Of a stretch of DNA of 64,000 bases, positions 27,187 to 36,485 are shown piece by piece. The DNA lies in NCBI GenBank assembly GCA_945881735.1, contig CAMCVF010000009.1, forward strand, positions 32,985 through 96,984. The letters run 5' to 3'. Positions within the stretch are counted from its first letter, which is position 1. Each line of letters opens with the position of its first letter. Source of the DNA: Methylotenera oryzisoli (GTDB taxonomy: Bacteria; Pseudomonadota; Gammaproteobacteria; Burkholderiales; Methylophilaceae). The translations under genes and the position numbers were made by a program. Below the pieces are notes generated by a model. It was not told where the DNA came from, made no database searches, and saw only the letters and a list, made by a program, of their open reading frames with translations.

Positions 27187-27661
27187 CGCTTATCCTGCCT
27201 ACATCCTTATTAATTGAGTAGCTTCGCGACTCAGTAACGCGATTATTTTCAGGTTCATACACTTGTCCTGCTTTAAGTGTCAAACGGCGACCATTGGAGG
27301 GCAGTTTTAGAGGTACACGGTTACCATTCTCGGGCAAGCTTCCTACTTGTATCTCTTTGTTACCTGAATTTTCTTGTAAGGCTTGGTTGTTAATCCACAC
27401 CGTTCCCTGTTTGCCGTCACTGCGTTTCACATAGCCTTGCATATTAATCGCATCTGGCAACACTAGAGGCACAGGCTCTGTCTTTAGTGTTGGTTCTTGC
27501 GCAGGATTGACCACGAGCACTTTTTTAGTTTGGCGTAAATAATTGAGAGAGCTGCGCTCGGCGGGCGTGCTAAACAAGCGGCCTATCGGTTGAGCAGCTT
27601 GCGCCGATTGTAGTAGCGCAAATTGGCAGCCAATAAAGACGCATAATGCAAAAAATCGCAT
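27170..27661 (-). CDS. Secreted MshK-like accessory protein
   Basis: 163 residues with a signal peptide ending near QSAQAA. IGRLFSTPAERSSLNYLR, then an INMQGYVKRSDGKQGTVWINN segment and a RRLTLKAGQVYEPE segment, resemble the small MshK-type proteins of MSHA-like pilus operons, which relate to PulC/GspC-like periplasmic modules. It overlaps the next gene by 17 bases and touches the preceding one, so it is tightly coupled. Identification is by position plus weak motif resemblance. Confidence 0.6.
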   Translation of the reverse strand: MRFFALCVFIGCQFALLQSAQAAQPIGRLFSTPAERSSLNYLRQTKKVLVVNPAQEPTLKTEPVPLVLPDAINMQGYVKRSDGKQGTVWINNQALQENSGNKEIQVGSLPENGNRVPLKLPSNGRRLTLKAGQVYEPENNRVTESRSYSINKDVGRISDEDAL

Positions 27662-28293
27662 TATATTACCCCCTTAGGTAGGTCATTAGCTAACTGCGGG
27701 TCGCGTAAAGTTAACCAGTCAATTTCACATGCAGCTTTTAAATTAGCACTCACTGTTAGGATATTAATACTGGCGCCAATGGGGCGGCTAATCTCGCATT
27801 CACGCACAATAAATGGTGTCGATTGCTCTTGCAAGCCGTCTAACAGCGTCAATAAATCGCCCTCATGCAACATATCTAAATTAAGCTTCATCACAGAACG
27901 ATGCAAATCAAAGTTACCTAAGTTAGCCAAAAAAGGCGTTTTATAGTTCTCTTGTAATCCAATGCTGTAATCAATGCTAAATAATTTGTGCTGTCGGTGC
28001 ACTTGGCGCAATTTTTCTATCCACTCAATACGACGCTCTTCGCCCACAAAGCCGCTGGCTAGCAATTCGTTATATGCAGGCAAATACTGAGTAATCGTTT
28101 CTTTTTCTAAGCCAGAAGATTGATATTTCTGTCGTGCTTGATTCAACAAATTTTTTTTCATGTTTAACGCCGTTTCGTTTTCTTGGCGATACTGATCGGC
28201 AAAGCTTATTAATAATCCAGCAAAAACAAACGCTGCACCCAACCCAATAATGGGATATCTAAGCTTGCGCCAATCTTGTTGAGTCATGCTCAT
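27661..28293 (-). CDS. MshJ/PilO-like inner-membrane assembly protein
   Basis: 210 residues with one membrane helix (about 14-32, PIIGLGAAFVFAGLLISF) followed by a coiled-coil-prone segment and a periplasmic ferredoxin-like domain. This is the usual layout of PilO/GspM/MshJ proteins. It overlaps the previous gene by 4 bases. It should pair with the PilM/PilN-like protein encoded just upstream to form the inner-membrane alignment complex. The family call relies on topology and position more than on sequence identity. Confidence 0.65.
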   Translation of the reverse strand: MSMTQQDWRKLRYPIIGLGAAFVFAGLLISFADQYRQENETALNMKKNLLNQARQKYQSSGLEKETITQYLPAYNELLASGFVGEERRIEWIEKLRQVHRQHKLFSIDYSIGLQENYKTPFLANLGNFDLHRSVMKLNLDMLHEGDLLTLLDGLQEQSTPFIVRECEISRPIGASINILTVSANLKAACEIDWLTLRDPQLANDLPKGVI

Positions 28294-29924
28294 GAAGCAT
28301 TCTCCGCAGGTTTTAAAGCGACGTTAGTCAGAGTAGCTGTTTGCGGCTTTAACACTATTTTTAGTTTAAAAATGGCGGGCGACCGTTCATTTGCCGTTTC
28401 ATCGGTGGTGCTACCTTGTAAATTAGCCAGTGAGCTCACATTGATGGGCTCTTGTAAAACAGTTACCGTGTCTACGGCGGAATTACCTTTTAAGGTATTT
28501 ACAAATTGACTCACGGTATTAAGCGCCGCGCGATAATCGCCGGTAAAGCCTTTAATTTCTGCATTCACAAAACCCACTTGCACCAACTTTGTTGGGTCTA
28601 AATTAGGGTTTGGGCTATAGACCTGATTGGCGGGCGAAATTGAATTAGCCGCTTCATCCGGCACATCAGGCGTTGCACTCAGCAGCCAGCGCATTCTATT
28701 CAGATTAATTTCAGGAGCGGTTTCGCATGCCGTACTTAAAATCTGCATAAACTGAGAAGGCGTTTGCCTGTTGGCTTCAATCGTTTGAGCTAAATCGACC
28801 GCTACTTTTAGCTCAGCACTAGGAATTGGCGTGCTGGGAAAGTTTTTGGCCACTTCGTCATACAATCGTTGCTGCTGCTGCGTTTGTGCAGCAATTAAAT
28901 CTAATTGATTATATTGCTGCCTGCCCTGCCATGCATAAACTCCCGCCAAACCAATACTTAACAGGGCAATCGCCGCGATGGCTAAGAACAAAATGCGGCA
29001 GGCATTGTTTAGGTTATGAATTTTGCTATACGTTGGCGGGGCCAAGTTATTAGGCAAATTGCCGTTTGCCAACAGTTGCATGTGCAATAATTCTGGGTGT
29101 GGTTTAATTAAACTTTCTGCCAAGTTAATATTTTTGGCATAGGCTAAAATATCCACTGTTTTATATTCAAGATCTTGATCTTGACTAATGCTTTTTGCAA
29201 TTTCATGGTGTGAGTTATCCAACGCTGGCAACACCATTTGCAGCTGTGTTTCACCGGTAATTAAGCGCTGGCTTATTAAATACAGCCGCGTTTTCTCAAT
29301 TTCTACTAAGTAAAAATAAGCTAATTGGTTAGGCTTCACATCCACCATTGGCACTAAACGGCTCATGCGCAAACGACCATTGTGTAGATAAGTTTGCCTA
29401 AAGCCAGAGGATAATTGCTCACACAACAAAATATGCGGCGCCATCAACTTCATTTGGCGCACCATTACTTGGCTAATCATGGGCAACAAATACAGGCCCA
29501 CTAAAGGCGATTGATTGGCTTGAATAACATCTAACCAGCCTTGCAATGAATCGGCATTGCTCAGTGCCACAAATAAAAAATTATCGTCTTTGCGCTTATC
29601 GGCGCTACGATTAATATAATGCGCCGCGCGGAAAGTACTGTTACGGTTAAATTGATTAAGCTTACGATCAATAATTTCGCGACGTGCGCGGCCAGTCGTG
29701 TGTGGCAAACTTTCTAATTTGTAGTCTTCTTCTACCGCATCTACAATTAGGTAAATATTAGTATCGGGTTGTTTGGCTATGTATTCGCTAAAGGCACTGT
29801 AATCTTGATCGATATTATTAAACACTGCATAGCTTTGTAGCTTGTTGCCATGCCAAATACCAGCGGTTAAGCTGTTACTATTGGCACAAAGAATGAGTTT
29901 TTTGGCGCTAGTTAGCATTCGCAT
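28290..29924 (-). CDS. PilM/PilN-like (MshI/GspL-type) assembly protein
   Basis: 544-residue protein. The cytoplasmic N-terminal 300 residues or so resemble the actin-like PilM/GspL half. One membrane helix follows (about 312-333), then a coiled-coil segment rich in Gln and a periplasmic PilN-like domain. It therefore combines PilM- and PilN-like parts in one chain, as GspL does. It sits between the MshG-like platform gene and the PilO-like gene, as in MSHA operons. No clear ATP-binding motif was seen in the N-terminal part. Confidence 0.65.
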   Translation of the reverse strand: MRMLTSAKKLILCANSNSLTAGIWHGNKLQSYAVFNNIDQDYSAFSEYIAKQPDTNIYLIVDAVEEDYKLESLPHTTGRARREIIDRKLNQFNRNSTFRAAHYINRSADKRKDDNFLFVALSNADSLQGWLDVIQANQSPLVGLYLLPMISQVMVRQMKLMAPHILLCEQLSSGFRQTYLHNGRLRMSRLVPMVDVKPNQLAYFYLVEIEKTRLYLISQRLITGETQLQMVLPALDNSHHEIAKSISQDQDLEYKTVDILAYAKNINLAESLIKPHPELLHMQLLANGNLPNNLAPPTYSKIHNLNNACRILFLAIAAIALLSIGLAGVYAWQGRQQYNQLDLIAAQTQQQQRLYDEVAKNFPSTPIPSAELKVAVDLAQTIEANRQTPSQFMQILSTACETAPEINLNRMRWLLSATPDVPDEAANSISPANQVYSPNPNLDPTKLVQVGFVNAEIKGFTGDYRAALNTVSQFVNTLKGNSAVDTVTVLQEPINVSSLANLQGSTTDETANERSPAIFKLKIVLKPQTATLTNVALKPAENAS

Positions 29925-29934
29925 CTAGTTCTCT

Positions 29935-31140
29935 TTAAAGCTTCATTTTACTAAATGAATCGTACACAGGACCCAGCACAGAAACCATAATAAACGCCAA
30001 TATTAATCCCAAAATAACCGTTAATGCGGGCTCTATTAATTTAAGCATTTTTTGCATCAATTCGTTGACATCCCTATCGTAAAAATAACTAATATTTAAC
30101 AAGGATTTATCCAACGCGCCAGTGCTTTCACCCACTTTAACCATACGCACCACCAAAGGTGGAAATAAACCCGCATTATGAAAACTTTCAGACATGCTAT
30201 CTCCAGCATTAATTTGTGCATGCACACGACTTAATGCATCGGCTATCACGCGATTACCCACAATTTTTTCGCAGGTTTTAATGGCTTGCAAAATAGGGAT
30301 GCCTGTTTGATACATGAGGGCAAAATACCGCGCAAAACGTGCCATGATAATTTTATGTAAAATATCGCCAGTTAGCGGCAGTTTTAATTTAAGGTAATCA
30401 AAGCGATAACGTGCCTCTGCACTTTGTTTAACATACGCTACGGCACTTGCAGCAAGCACTAACGGTACCGTAATAATAAGCCACCAATAACTAACGAAGG
30501 CATTCGATATAGAAATTAAAATGCGCGTATTTAACGGCAACTCTTGGCCTAGGCTATTTAAAAAGTTCACCATCTCAGGCACTAAATACACCATTAAAAA
30601 CATCACTGCACCTAACACTACCACCAGCACAAATAACGGGTATGCCAAGAGCTTCTTGGTCTGACCTAGTAATTCATCTTGCCATTTTAGCGTATTGGAT
30701 AAGTTTTCGAATACGGCCGGTAATTGCCCCGTTTGTTCGCCAGCGCCAACCAAATTCACAAACACTTCATCAAAAACTTCTGGGTGTTCCGCCAATGCTT
30801 GACTGAGCATTTTGCCACCTTCAACTTCACCCGCAATAGCACCCAATACTTTTTGAAAATATAGATTTTGCGTGCTATCGCTCAAATCGTTTAAGCCCTC
30901 TAAAATGGGTACACCAGCACTGGTTAATTGCTCTAGCTGAAAGCAAAACATCACCAAATCGCGATTGCTGACTCTCTTTTTGGCAAACGTATTATTGGAT
31001 TTCGCGCTTGATCTAAACGTGATTAAATCCAAGCCCATACGCTGTAGGCGCAGCTCTAAATCTACTTCATTTAAAGCATCAATTTGGCCTTGCGCATGGC
31101 GACCATTCTGGTCAATTGCTTTATAGTTAAAGGTTGACAC
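29935..31140 (-). CDS. mshG: Type II secretion/type IV pilus inner-membrane platform protein (GspF/MshG)
   Basis: 401 residues with the FNYKAIDQNGRHAQGQIDA N-terminus and two repeated T2SSF domains (about 70-190 and 275-395). Conserved features are QLEQLTSAGVPILEGL, and FARYFALMYQTGIPILQAI in the second copy. Three membrane helices lie near 170-190, 220-240 and 375-395. It converts the motion of the MshE ATPase into pilin extraction from the membrane. It begins 9 bases after the ATPase gene. Confidence 0.9.
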   Translation of the reverse strand: MSTFNYKAIDQNGRHAQGQIDALNEVDLELRLQRMGLDLITFRSSAKSNNTFAKKRVSNRDLVMFCFQLEQLTSAGVPILEGLNDLSDSTQNLYFQKVLGAIAGEVEGGKMLSQALAEHPEVFDEVFVNLVGAGEQTGQLPAVFENLSNTLKWQDELLGQTKKLLAYPLFVLVVVLGAVMFLMVYLVPEMVNFLNSLGQELPLNTRILISISNAFVSYWWLIITVPLVLAASAVAYVKQSAEARYRFDYLKLKLPLTGDILHKIIMARFARYFALMYQTGIPILQAIKTCEKIVGNRVIADALSRVHAQINAGDSMSESFHNAGLFPPLVVRMVKVGESTGALDKSLLNISYFYDRDVNELMQKMLKLIEPALTVILGLILAFIMVSVLGPVYDSFSKMKL

Positions 31141-31149
31141 AATATGACA

Positions 31150-32856
31150 TTACTGCGGTAGTCGATCGGTTAAATCAATGACGCGCATCACTTCTTCCGT
31201 GCTGGTATAGCCTTCTAAAATGCGGCGCACGCCATCATCGGCCAGCGTAGTAAAGCCTTTATCCAGCGCCATTTTGCGCAACTCATCCAAATGGGCACGG
31301 CGTGCAATCAGTGAATCCATTTCGCTATCAATGCGCAATAACTCCAAAATCGCCATACGTCCACGATAACCTGTTTGGTTGCAACGCTTGCAGCCTTTAT
31401 GCTTGTAAATCTGAATCGCTTCATTGCGCTTTACGCCCAAAATTTTGCGCTCTTCATCGGTTGGCTTAACAGGCTCTTTACATTGCGGACACAACACGCG
31501 CACTAGCCTTTGTGCCACTACGCCAATAATATTGCCTGCCATAATATCAGGCGAAATACCAATATCGGTTAAGCGAGGAAACGCACCTAGCGCTGAGTTA
31601 GTGTGTAAGGTACTAAATACTTGGTGACCCGTCATCGCCGCGCGAAACGCCATGGTGGCGGTATCTTGGTCGCGAATCTCACCTACCAGAATAATATCGG
31701 GATCTTGGCGCATGATCGAACGAATACCGTTGGCAAAATCCACTTTATTCACCTCAGCCACTGAGGTTTGCCGCATCATGCTCACTGGATACTCTACTGG
31801 GTCTTCCAGTGTCATGATATTCACGGTTTCATCATTCAAATGTGACAACAATGAATACAGTGTGGTGGTTTTTCCGCTACCAGTTGGACCTGTCACTACC
31901 AAAATACCTTCTGGACGTGTCATCATCAACTTTAATTGCGCCAAAGTGCTGGTACGTAAACCCATGCGCTCTAAGGGAATAATGGATTTTTCACGATCTA
32001 ATACGCGTAAAACAATATTTTCGCCATGAATAGTCGGGTGCGTAGATACCCTAAAATCAATGGGGCGGCCACATAAATTCATATTCAAACGACCATCTTG
32101 CGGGGAGCGCGTTTCGGCAATATCCATACCGCTAATCACCTTTAGCCGCACCGCAATGCCCGGCCAAAATCTTTTATGGATACTTCTCACTTGCTGCAAT
32201 ACGCCATCAATACGATATCTGATGCGTAAAAAAGCGTATTCAGGCTCAAAGTGAATATCCGATGCCGATCGTTTGACCGCATCCATTAATAAAGCACCAA
32301 CCAAGCGTACTACGGGTTGTGTATATTCATCACCATCCGCAGTTAAGCTTTGGTAATCAATTTCGCCCGTTTCAATTTCGCGCAAAATACCATCAACCGA
32401 TAGCTCATAGCCATAAAACTGGTCAATGTGTTCTTCTAGTTGTGCCTCTGCCGCCACTACAGGCTTAAGCTGAATCTGCCCGCCCAGCATGGCGCGTAGT
32501 TGATCTAGCGCCACCACGTTAAACATATCCGCCATCGCCACAATCATGGTCTTGGTCGTGTCTTCATAAGCCACTGGTAATAAATGGTAGCGCCTTGAAA
32601 AATCCTCTGGCACCATTCTTAGGGCATCGTTATCAGCAACTACGGTGCTTAAATCGATACTTTCTTGGCCTATGGTGTGCGCCACCAAATCGCGCACCAT
32701 GCTTTCCGATACAAAGCCCAAGCGCACCAGTTGGCGACCTAGCGGAATATTATTTTGCTCTTGCTCAATTAAAGCAATGCGCAACTGGTCTTGACTAATC
32801 AACCCCTGCTGCATCATCAGCTCGCCTAAGCGCAATTTACGTCGTTGCTCTGCCAT
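31150..32856 (-). CDS. mshE: Type II secretion/type IV pilus assembly ATPase (GspE/MshE)
   Basis: 568-residue hexameric motor. The N-terminal MshEN/T2SSE_N domain (about 1-150) has the GQLRLGE-like LGRQLVRLGFVSE repeats that bind c-di-GMP in MshE of Vibrio; binding here is an inference. Walker A is GPTGSGKTT at 323, the Asp box is near 345, and Walker B is ILVGEIRDQDTA. The zinc element CPQC with CKRC lies near 450-485. All catalytic parts are intact, so this is the extension motor of the pilus operon. Confidence 0.92.
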   Translation of the reverse strand: MAEQRRKLRLGELMMQQGLISQDQLRIALIEQEQNNIPLGRQLVRLGFVSESMVRDLVAHTIGQESIDLSTVVADNDALRMVPEDFSRRYHLLPVAYEDTTKTMIVAMADMFNVVALDQLRAMLGGQIQLKPVVAAEAQLEEHIDQFYGYELSVDGILREIETGEIDYQSLTADGDEYTQPVVRLVGALLMDAVKRSASDIHFEPEYAFLRIRYRIDGVLQQVRSIHKRFWPGIAVRLKVISGMDIAETRSPQDGRLNMNLCGRPIDFRVSTHPTIHGENIVLRVLDREKSIIPLERMGLRTSTLAQLKLMMTRPEGILVVTGPTGSGKTTTLYSLLSHLNDETVNIMTLEDPVEYPVSMMRQTSVAEVNKVDFANGIRSIMRQDPDIILVGEIRDQDTATMAFRAAMTGHQVFSTLHTNSALGAFPRLTDIGISPDIMAGNIIGVVAQRLVRVLCPQCKEPVKPTDEERKILGVKRNEAIQIYKHKGCKRCNQTGYRGRMAILELLRIDSEMDSLIARRAHLDELRKMALDKGFTTLADDGVRRILEGYTSTEEVMRVIDLTDRLPQ

Positions 32857-32901
32857 ATGTTAAATTTGAACCATTATTTTTAATATCGTTATCTTTTTTA
32901 T

Positions 32902-34452
32902 TTATTGAATCGCTGAAATTCTTGCCTCAAGCGCTGCTTTATCAAAAGTAGTGCGTTCTTTTTGACTTAGCTGCAATGCGAGCTGATAGTAAGGCAGCGC
33001 TAATTTTGGTTTGCTCAATTGATCTAAACTAATTGCCAAGTTAAAAGCATTATCCGCACTAGCATTAAGCCGATAAGCATCAAAATAAGCTTGTTGAGCG
33101 GAAGACCATTGGTTTGAATCCGCATAGAAGTTACCCAATGTGGCGTACAAGCTGGCATCATCAGGCTGTTTAGCCAGCATATTTTTAATAAGACTTTCAT
33201 TGTTAACACCAGCTGGCGCTTGATTATCTAAATTTTCAGCCAAGCTAAAGTTAAGCGCGATGGTATTTTTAGGTTCAAGCTCTAGCACTTTGCCATACCA
33301 GCCATTTGCATCATGCAGGCGCCCTTGCCTTTGCGCAATGGCGCCCAAACCTAATAGTGCATCCACGTTGCGCATATCACGCTGCAATACTTGCTTGTAA
33401 AGCTTAATCGCATCAGTATCGTTACCCGCATTATAAGCATCGTATGCCCGCATTAAAACTGGATTTACAACTGACTGCTCTGTAGTTTTTGATACCCGAA
33501 TCGATGCACTTTTTGAGGCAATTTGTGCGGTACTTGCTCTATCCGCTTCAAACTGATCTGTCTTTTTTAAAGGACGAATAGGTTGACTTTCTGAGTCAAA
33601 CCCATCAAACGCTTTCTCGTTTTTCGCCAATCGTAGTGTATTTATTGCCGATCGCGCTTTTGCTAATTTATTCGGAGCTGCTTGAAAAGCATCGGTATTG
33701 TTTTGCGGCGCTTTAGAGTCAGATAAAACAACTTCAGCGGCTAAAGTTTCAGAACTCTCACTTGTAGAAGTAATATTTCTGCTTGAATTATTCTCTGATA
33801 AAGACGCCATTTCAGCTAACTGCAATTGATCAGACTCTTTTGCAGACTCTGAGGCAGGTGCAGGCTTTACAGGGCGCTGCGCTAAAAATGTTGAATCAGA
33901 TCCGCTATCGGCTGGTTGATAAAAGTAGGCGCCTATGACTGACAACACAACCACGCCAACACCCACTATAAAGGCTAATTTAAAGTTTTGATGATTGGCT
34001 TCAATGCGCTTTGCGGCGAATACATTGGCTGCACTTGTCTTAGATGCATCGGTATTAGCAGTATCAATTTTAGAGGTATTTGTGTTGGCATCTGCAGCAT
34101 TGACAGCCTTGTCTTTGCTAGGCGCAAAAGCCTTGCTAACTGAGTCAGCTGGCAAATTGTCGTAGGCTAGCTTTTGCGTATCCACTGCATTAAGATCTGC
34201 TTTAATATTGGGTGACAACTCAAATTCTAACGCATTGGCGGCTGAGATTTTTTCTGATGCGGCGTTGCTTTTGGTGTAGACTGAGTTTAGATGTGGTTGA
34301 GCAGGTGTAAGACTTAACGCAGTTGGTTGACGCTTATGTTCAGTATTATTTTCAAGCTGAGCATCTGCATCAGATTGCTTAGCTTTCTTCTTACCTTTAG
34401 CCGTCTGTGCCTCTTCTTGGGCTTTATCTAATGCTTTAATAAGTAAACTCAT
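32902..34452 (-). CDS. TPR protein of the pilus operon (MshN-like)
   Basis: 516 residues. The N-terminal 165 or so residues are cytoplasmic, low-complexity and rich in Ala/Asn/Lys. One membrane helix follows (FIVGVGVVVLSVIGAYFY, about 168-185), then a disordered Ser-rich linker and a C-terminal set of tetratricopeptide repeats from about 325 (KLYKQVLQRDMRNVDALLGL; YGKVLELEPKN). This layout and its position next to the secretin and ATPase genes fit MshN, a bitopic TPR protein of MSHA-type loci. The direct partner is unknown; secretin assembly is one possibility. Confidence 0.7.
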   Translation of the reverse strand: MSLLIKALDKAQEEAQTAKGKKKAKQSDADAQLENNTEHKRQPTALSLTPAQPHLNSVYTKSNAASEKISAANALEFELSPNIKADLNAVDTQKLAYDNLPADSVSKAFAPSKDKAVNAADANTNTSKIDTANTDASKTSAANVFAAKRIEANHQNFKLAFIVGVGVVVLSVIGAYFYQPADSGSDSTFLAQRPVKPAPASESAKESDQLQLAEMASLSENNSSRNITSTSESSETLAAEVVLSDSKAPQNNTDAFQAAPNKLAKARSAINTLRLAKNEKAFDGFDSESQPIRPLKKTDQFEADRASTAQIASKSASIRVSKTTEQSVVNPVLMRAYDAYNAGNDTDAIKLYKQVLQRDMRNVDALLGLGAIAQRQGRLHDANGWYGKVLELEPKNTIALNFSLAENLDNQAPAGVNNESLIKNMLAKQPDDASLYATLGNFYADSNQWSSAQQAYFDAYRLNASADNAFNLAISLDQLSKPKLALPYYQLALQLSQKERTTFDKAALEARISAIQ

Positions 34453-34478
34453 TGATTAGTCTGTCTGATAGGCACGGA

Positions 34479-36401
34479 TCAATTCGCCTCTTCCAGCGCG
34501 TTTTGTAATTGTTGCGCTGGCAGATATTGTTTATAGGTTAGCAGCTCATCACTTTCCAAACTGGCATTGGTAATTACCGTTGGACGTAAAAAAATCACCA
34601 ATTCGGTTTTACGGTTTGCATCATTTTTGCCTGTAAATAGTTTACCCAAGCCAGGAATATTCGACAAACCTGGGACTTTGTCGGTATTTTTAAAGATTTC
34701 ATCTTGCATTAAACCACCCAAAATGGCGGTATTGCCGCTTTTGAGTTGTAGCAACGACTCCATCTCGCGCACTTGAATCACTGGCACAAAGCTTTCTACA
34801 CGTTTTACACCAGAGACTGGGTCTCTAAACGCGGGATTTGGGTCTTCTACTTGATCAACCTGACGCGAAATAGTGGGGCGAACATTCACATTCACATCGC
34901 CACCTTCATTAATTTGTGGTGTCACACTCATCACCACGCCAACAGGCACCGTGTTAGGCGTGGTAGTAAAGGATTGTAAATTTTGACCGCCGTTTCCGCC
35001 TGCTTGCGAAATTTGCGCCTGCACAGTGAAATACACTAAGTTATCCACCACTTTTAGCACTGCTGTTTGGTTGTTTAACACCATCAATTTAGGGCTAGAT
35101 AATACCTTTGTGTCGCCAAACTGTTTTAGCAAAGTAATCGAAGACGCTATGTTGCCAATTTTGCTTACTGGATTTAAATAGCCCGCCACAAACCCAGCGG
35201 TGGTTGTGGCACCTAAGGCATTTACGCCAGCACCAGTAAGGGCACCATTATCGCCAAAAGTGCTATTTGGCCCTAACGTTTGCTGAAACTGAAAACCACT
35301 GCTGCTCAAACTATTATTTAAACGACTCCAATCAATGCCCGCCTGAAAACTATCACTCAAACGAACTTCAACAATGGTGGCCTCAATCAATACTTGGCGT
35401 TTTGCACTACCCATCACCCTATCAATAAACTCTTGCACTTTTTCATGCTGTTTATTAGTGGCGCGCACGCTAATAACACCTGTTTCTGGGTTGGCAATTA
35501 CATTTGCCGCGAATAGGGTTTTATATTCTGAGCGTTGTTGGTTACGCTCTTCAGCCACCGCTTTTGTAGCATCCGCCAAAGGGACTGGCGTTGCATTTGC
35601 TCCTACATTTTGCGCACTAGATTCAGTTGTAGAGCCAAACCGCGTCACAATCACTTCTTTGTCGGTTTCTGCTAACAATTCTTTAAGGTTTTGAATTAAG
35701 GATTCCCAAAGGTGGTTTTTGGAGCTGCTATCAACAGAAGTTCGCGAGCTGTTATTAGCGCCGTTGCCACTGCTGGTTGTGTTGGTAGCAGCATTTGCAC
35801 CCGTGCTAGCGCTTTGGCCAGTACTAGAAATCTCAGCCGCCGCGCCAATAAAACCTTTAGTATCGCGGTTGATATTTACATAATCCACTTTGTAGATACG
35901 CAATACGGGCTGGTCTGGTGCAATATAGAGTACATTGTTTTCCATTTTGTAGGTTAAATCGACTTGTTTAGCCAAGCGCTCTAAAATGGCAGGTAAGGTT
36001 TGATCCACTGCGTTGAGTGTTGCGCGGCCTTGAATACCGGGGTGAATATCAATATTAAGCTTGCTCTCACGCGCCAGTGCAAACAAAATCTCTTTTACTG
36101 GCACTTCGTTTACTACTACAGTGTAGGTTTGCAACTTTGCAGTGGCTTTAGGCACTGGCAATTGTGGGTTGCTACGAATGGTTTTTGGAATAGGCGCTAT
36201 GTTGGCAGTTGGTTGAATTGCCGCGTGGCTATTTTGCTCTGCTGACAAATTACCATCTATATGGCCTTTTGAGGTAGGTATTTTTGATTGATTTGAGCAA
36301 GCAACGGCAACCATACTAATTGCTAACAAGATACTTAATCTAGCTTTGAGTGTTTGACTCTTTTTGTTGTGCACGTCGCGCCTGCTCTCTGATAACCACA
36401 T
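34479..36401 (-). CDS. mshL: Secretin, MshL/PilQ type outer-membrane channel
   Basis: 640-residue secretin. The signal peptide ends in MVAVAC, a plausible lipobox, so it may be a lipoprotein like MshL. An N-terminal STN-like domain (about 100-150) is followed by a Ser/Asn/Thr-rich insert (about 190-225), an N1 ring domain and the secretin core with QVLIEATIVEVRL, VLSSPKLMVLNNQTA and the terminal LLQLKSGNTAILGGLMQDE. It forms the outer-membrane gate for the pilus. A GTG at 36374 is an alternative start that would shorten the n-region. Confidence 0.9.
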   Translation of the reverse strand: MWLSESRRDVHNKKSQTLKARLSILLAISMVAVACSNQSKIPTSKGHIDGNLSAEQNSHAAIQPTANIAPIPKTIRSNPQLPVPKATAKLQTYTVVVNEVPVKEILFALARESKLNIDIHPGIQGRATLNAVDQTLPAILERLAKQVDLTYKMENNVLYIAPDQPVLRIYKVDYVNINRDTKGFIGAAAEISSTGQSASTGANAATNTTSSGNGANNSSRTSVDSSSKNHLWESLIQNLKELLAETDKEVIVTRFGSTTESSAQNVGANATPVPLADATKAVAEERNQQRSEYKTLFAANVIANPETGVISVRATNKQHEKVQEFIDRVMGSAKRQVLIEATIVEVRLSDSFQAGIDWSRLNNSLSSSGFQFQQTLGPNSTFGDNGALTGAGVNALGATTTAGFVAGYLNPVSKIGNIASSITLLKQFGDTKVLSSPKLMVLNNQTAVLKVVDNLVYFTVQAQISQAGGNGGQNLQSFTTTPNTVPVGVVMSVTPQINEGGDVNVNVRPTISRQVDQVEDPNPAFRDPVSGVKRVESFVPVIQVREMESLLQLKSGNTAILGGLMQDEIFKNTDKVPGLSNIPGLGKLFTGKNDANRKTELVIFLRPTVITNASLESDELLTYKQYLPAQQLQNALEEAN

Positions 36402-36485
36402 ACCTTATTTTATCGCATATACTGGGCTTAATTGCAATATTAAGCGCTTGATTCATTTATAAGTTAAGGTTATAAATGTTTAGTG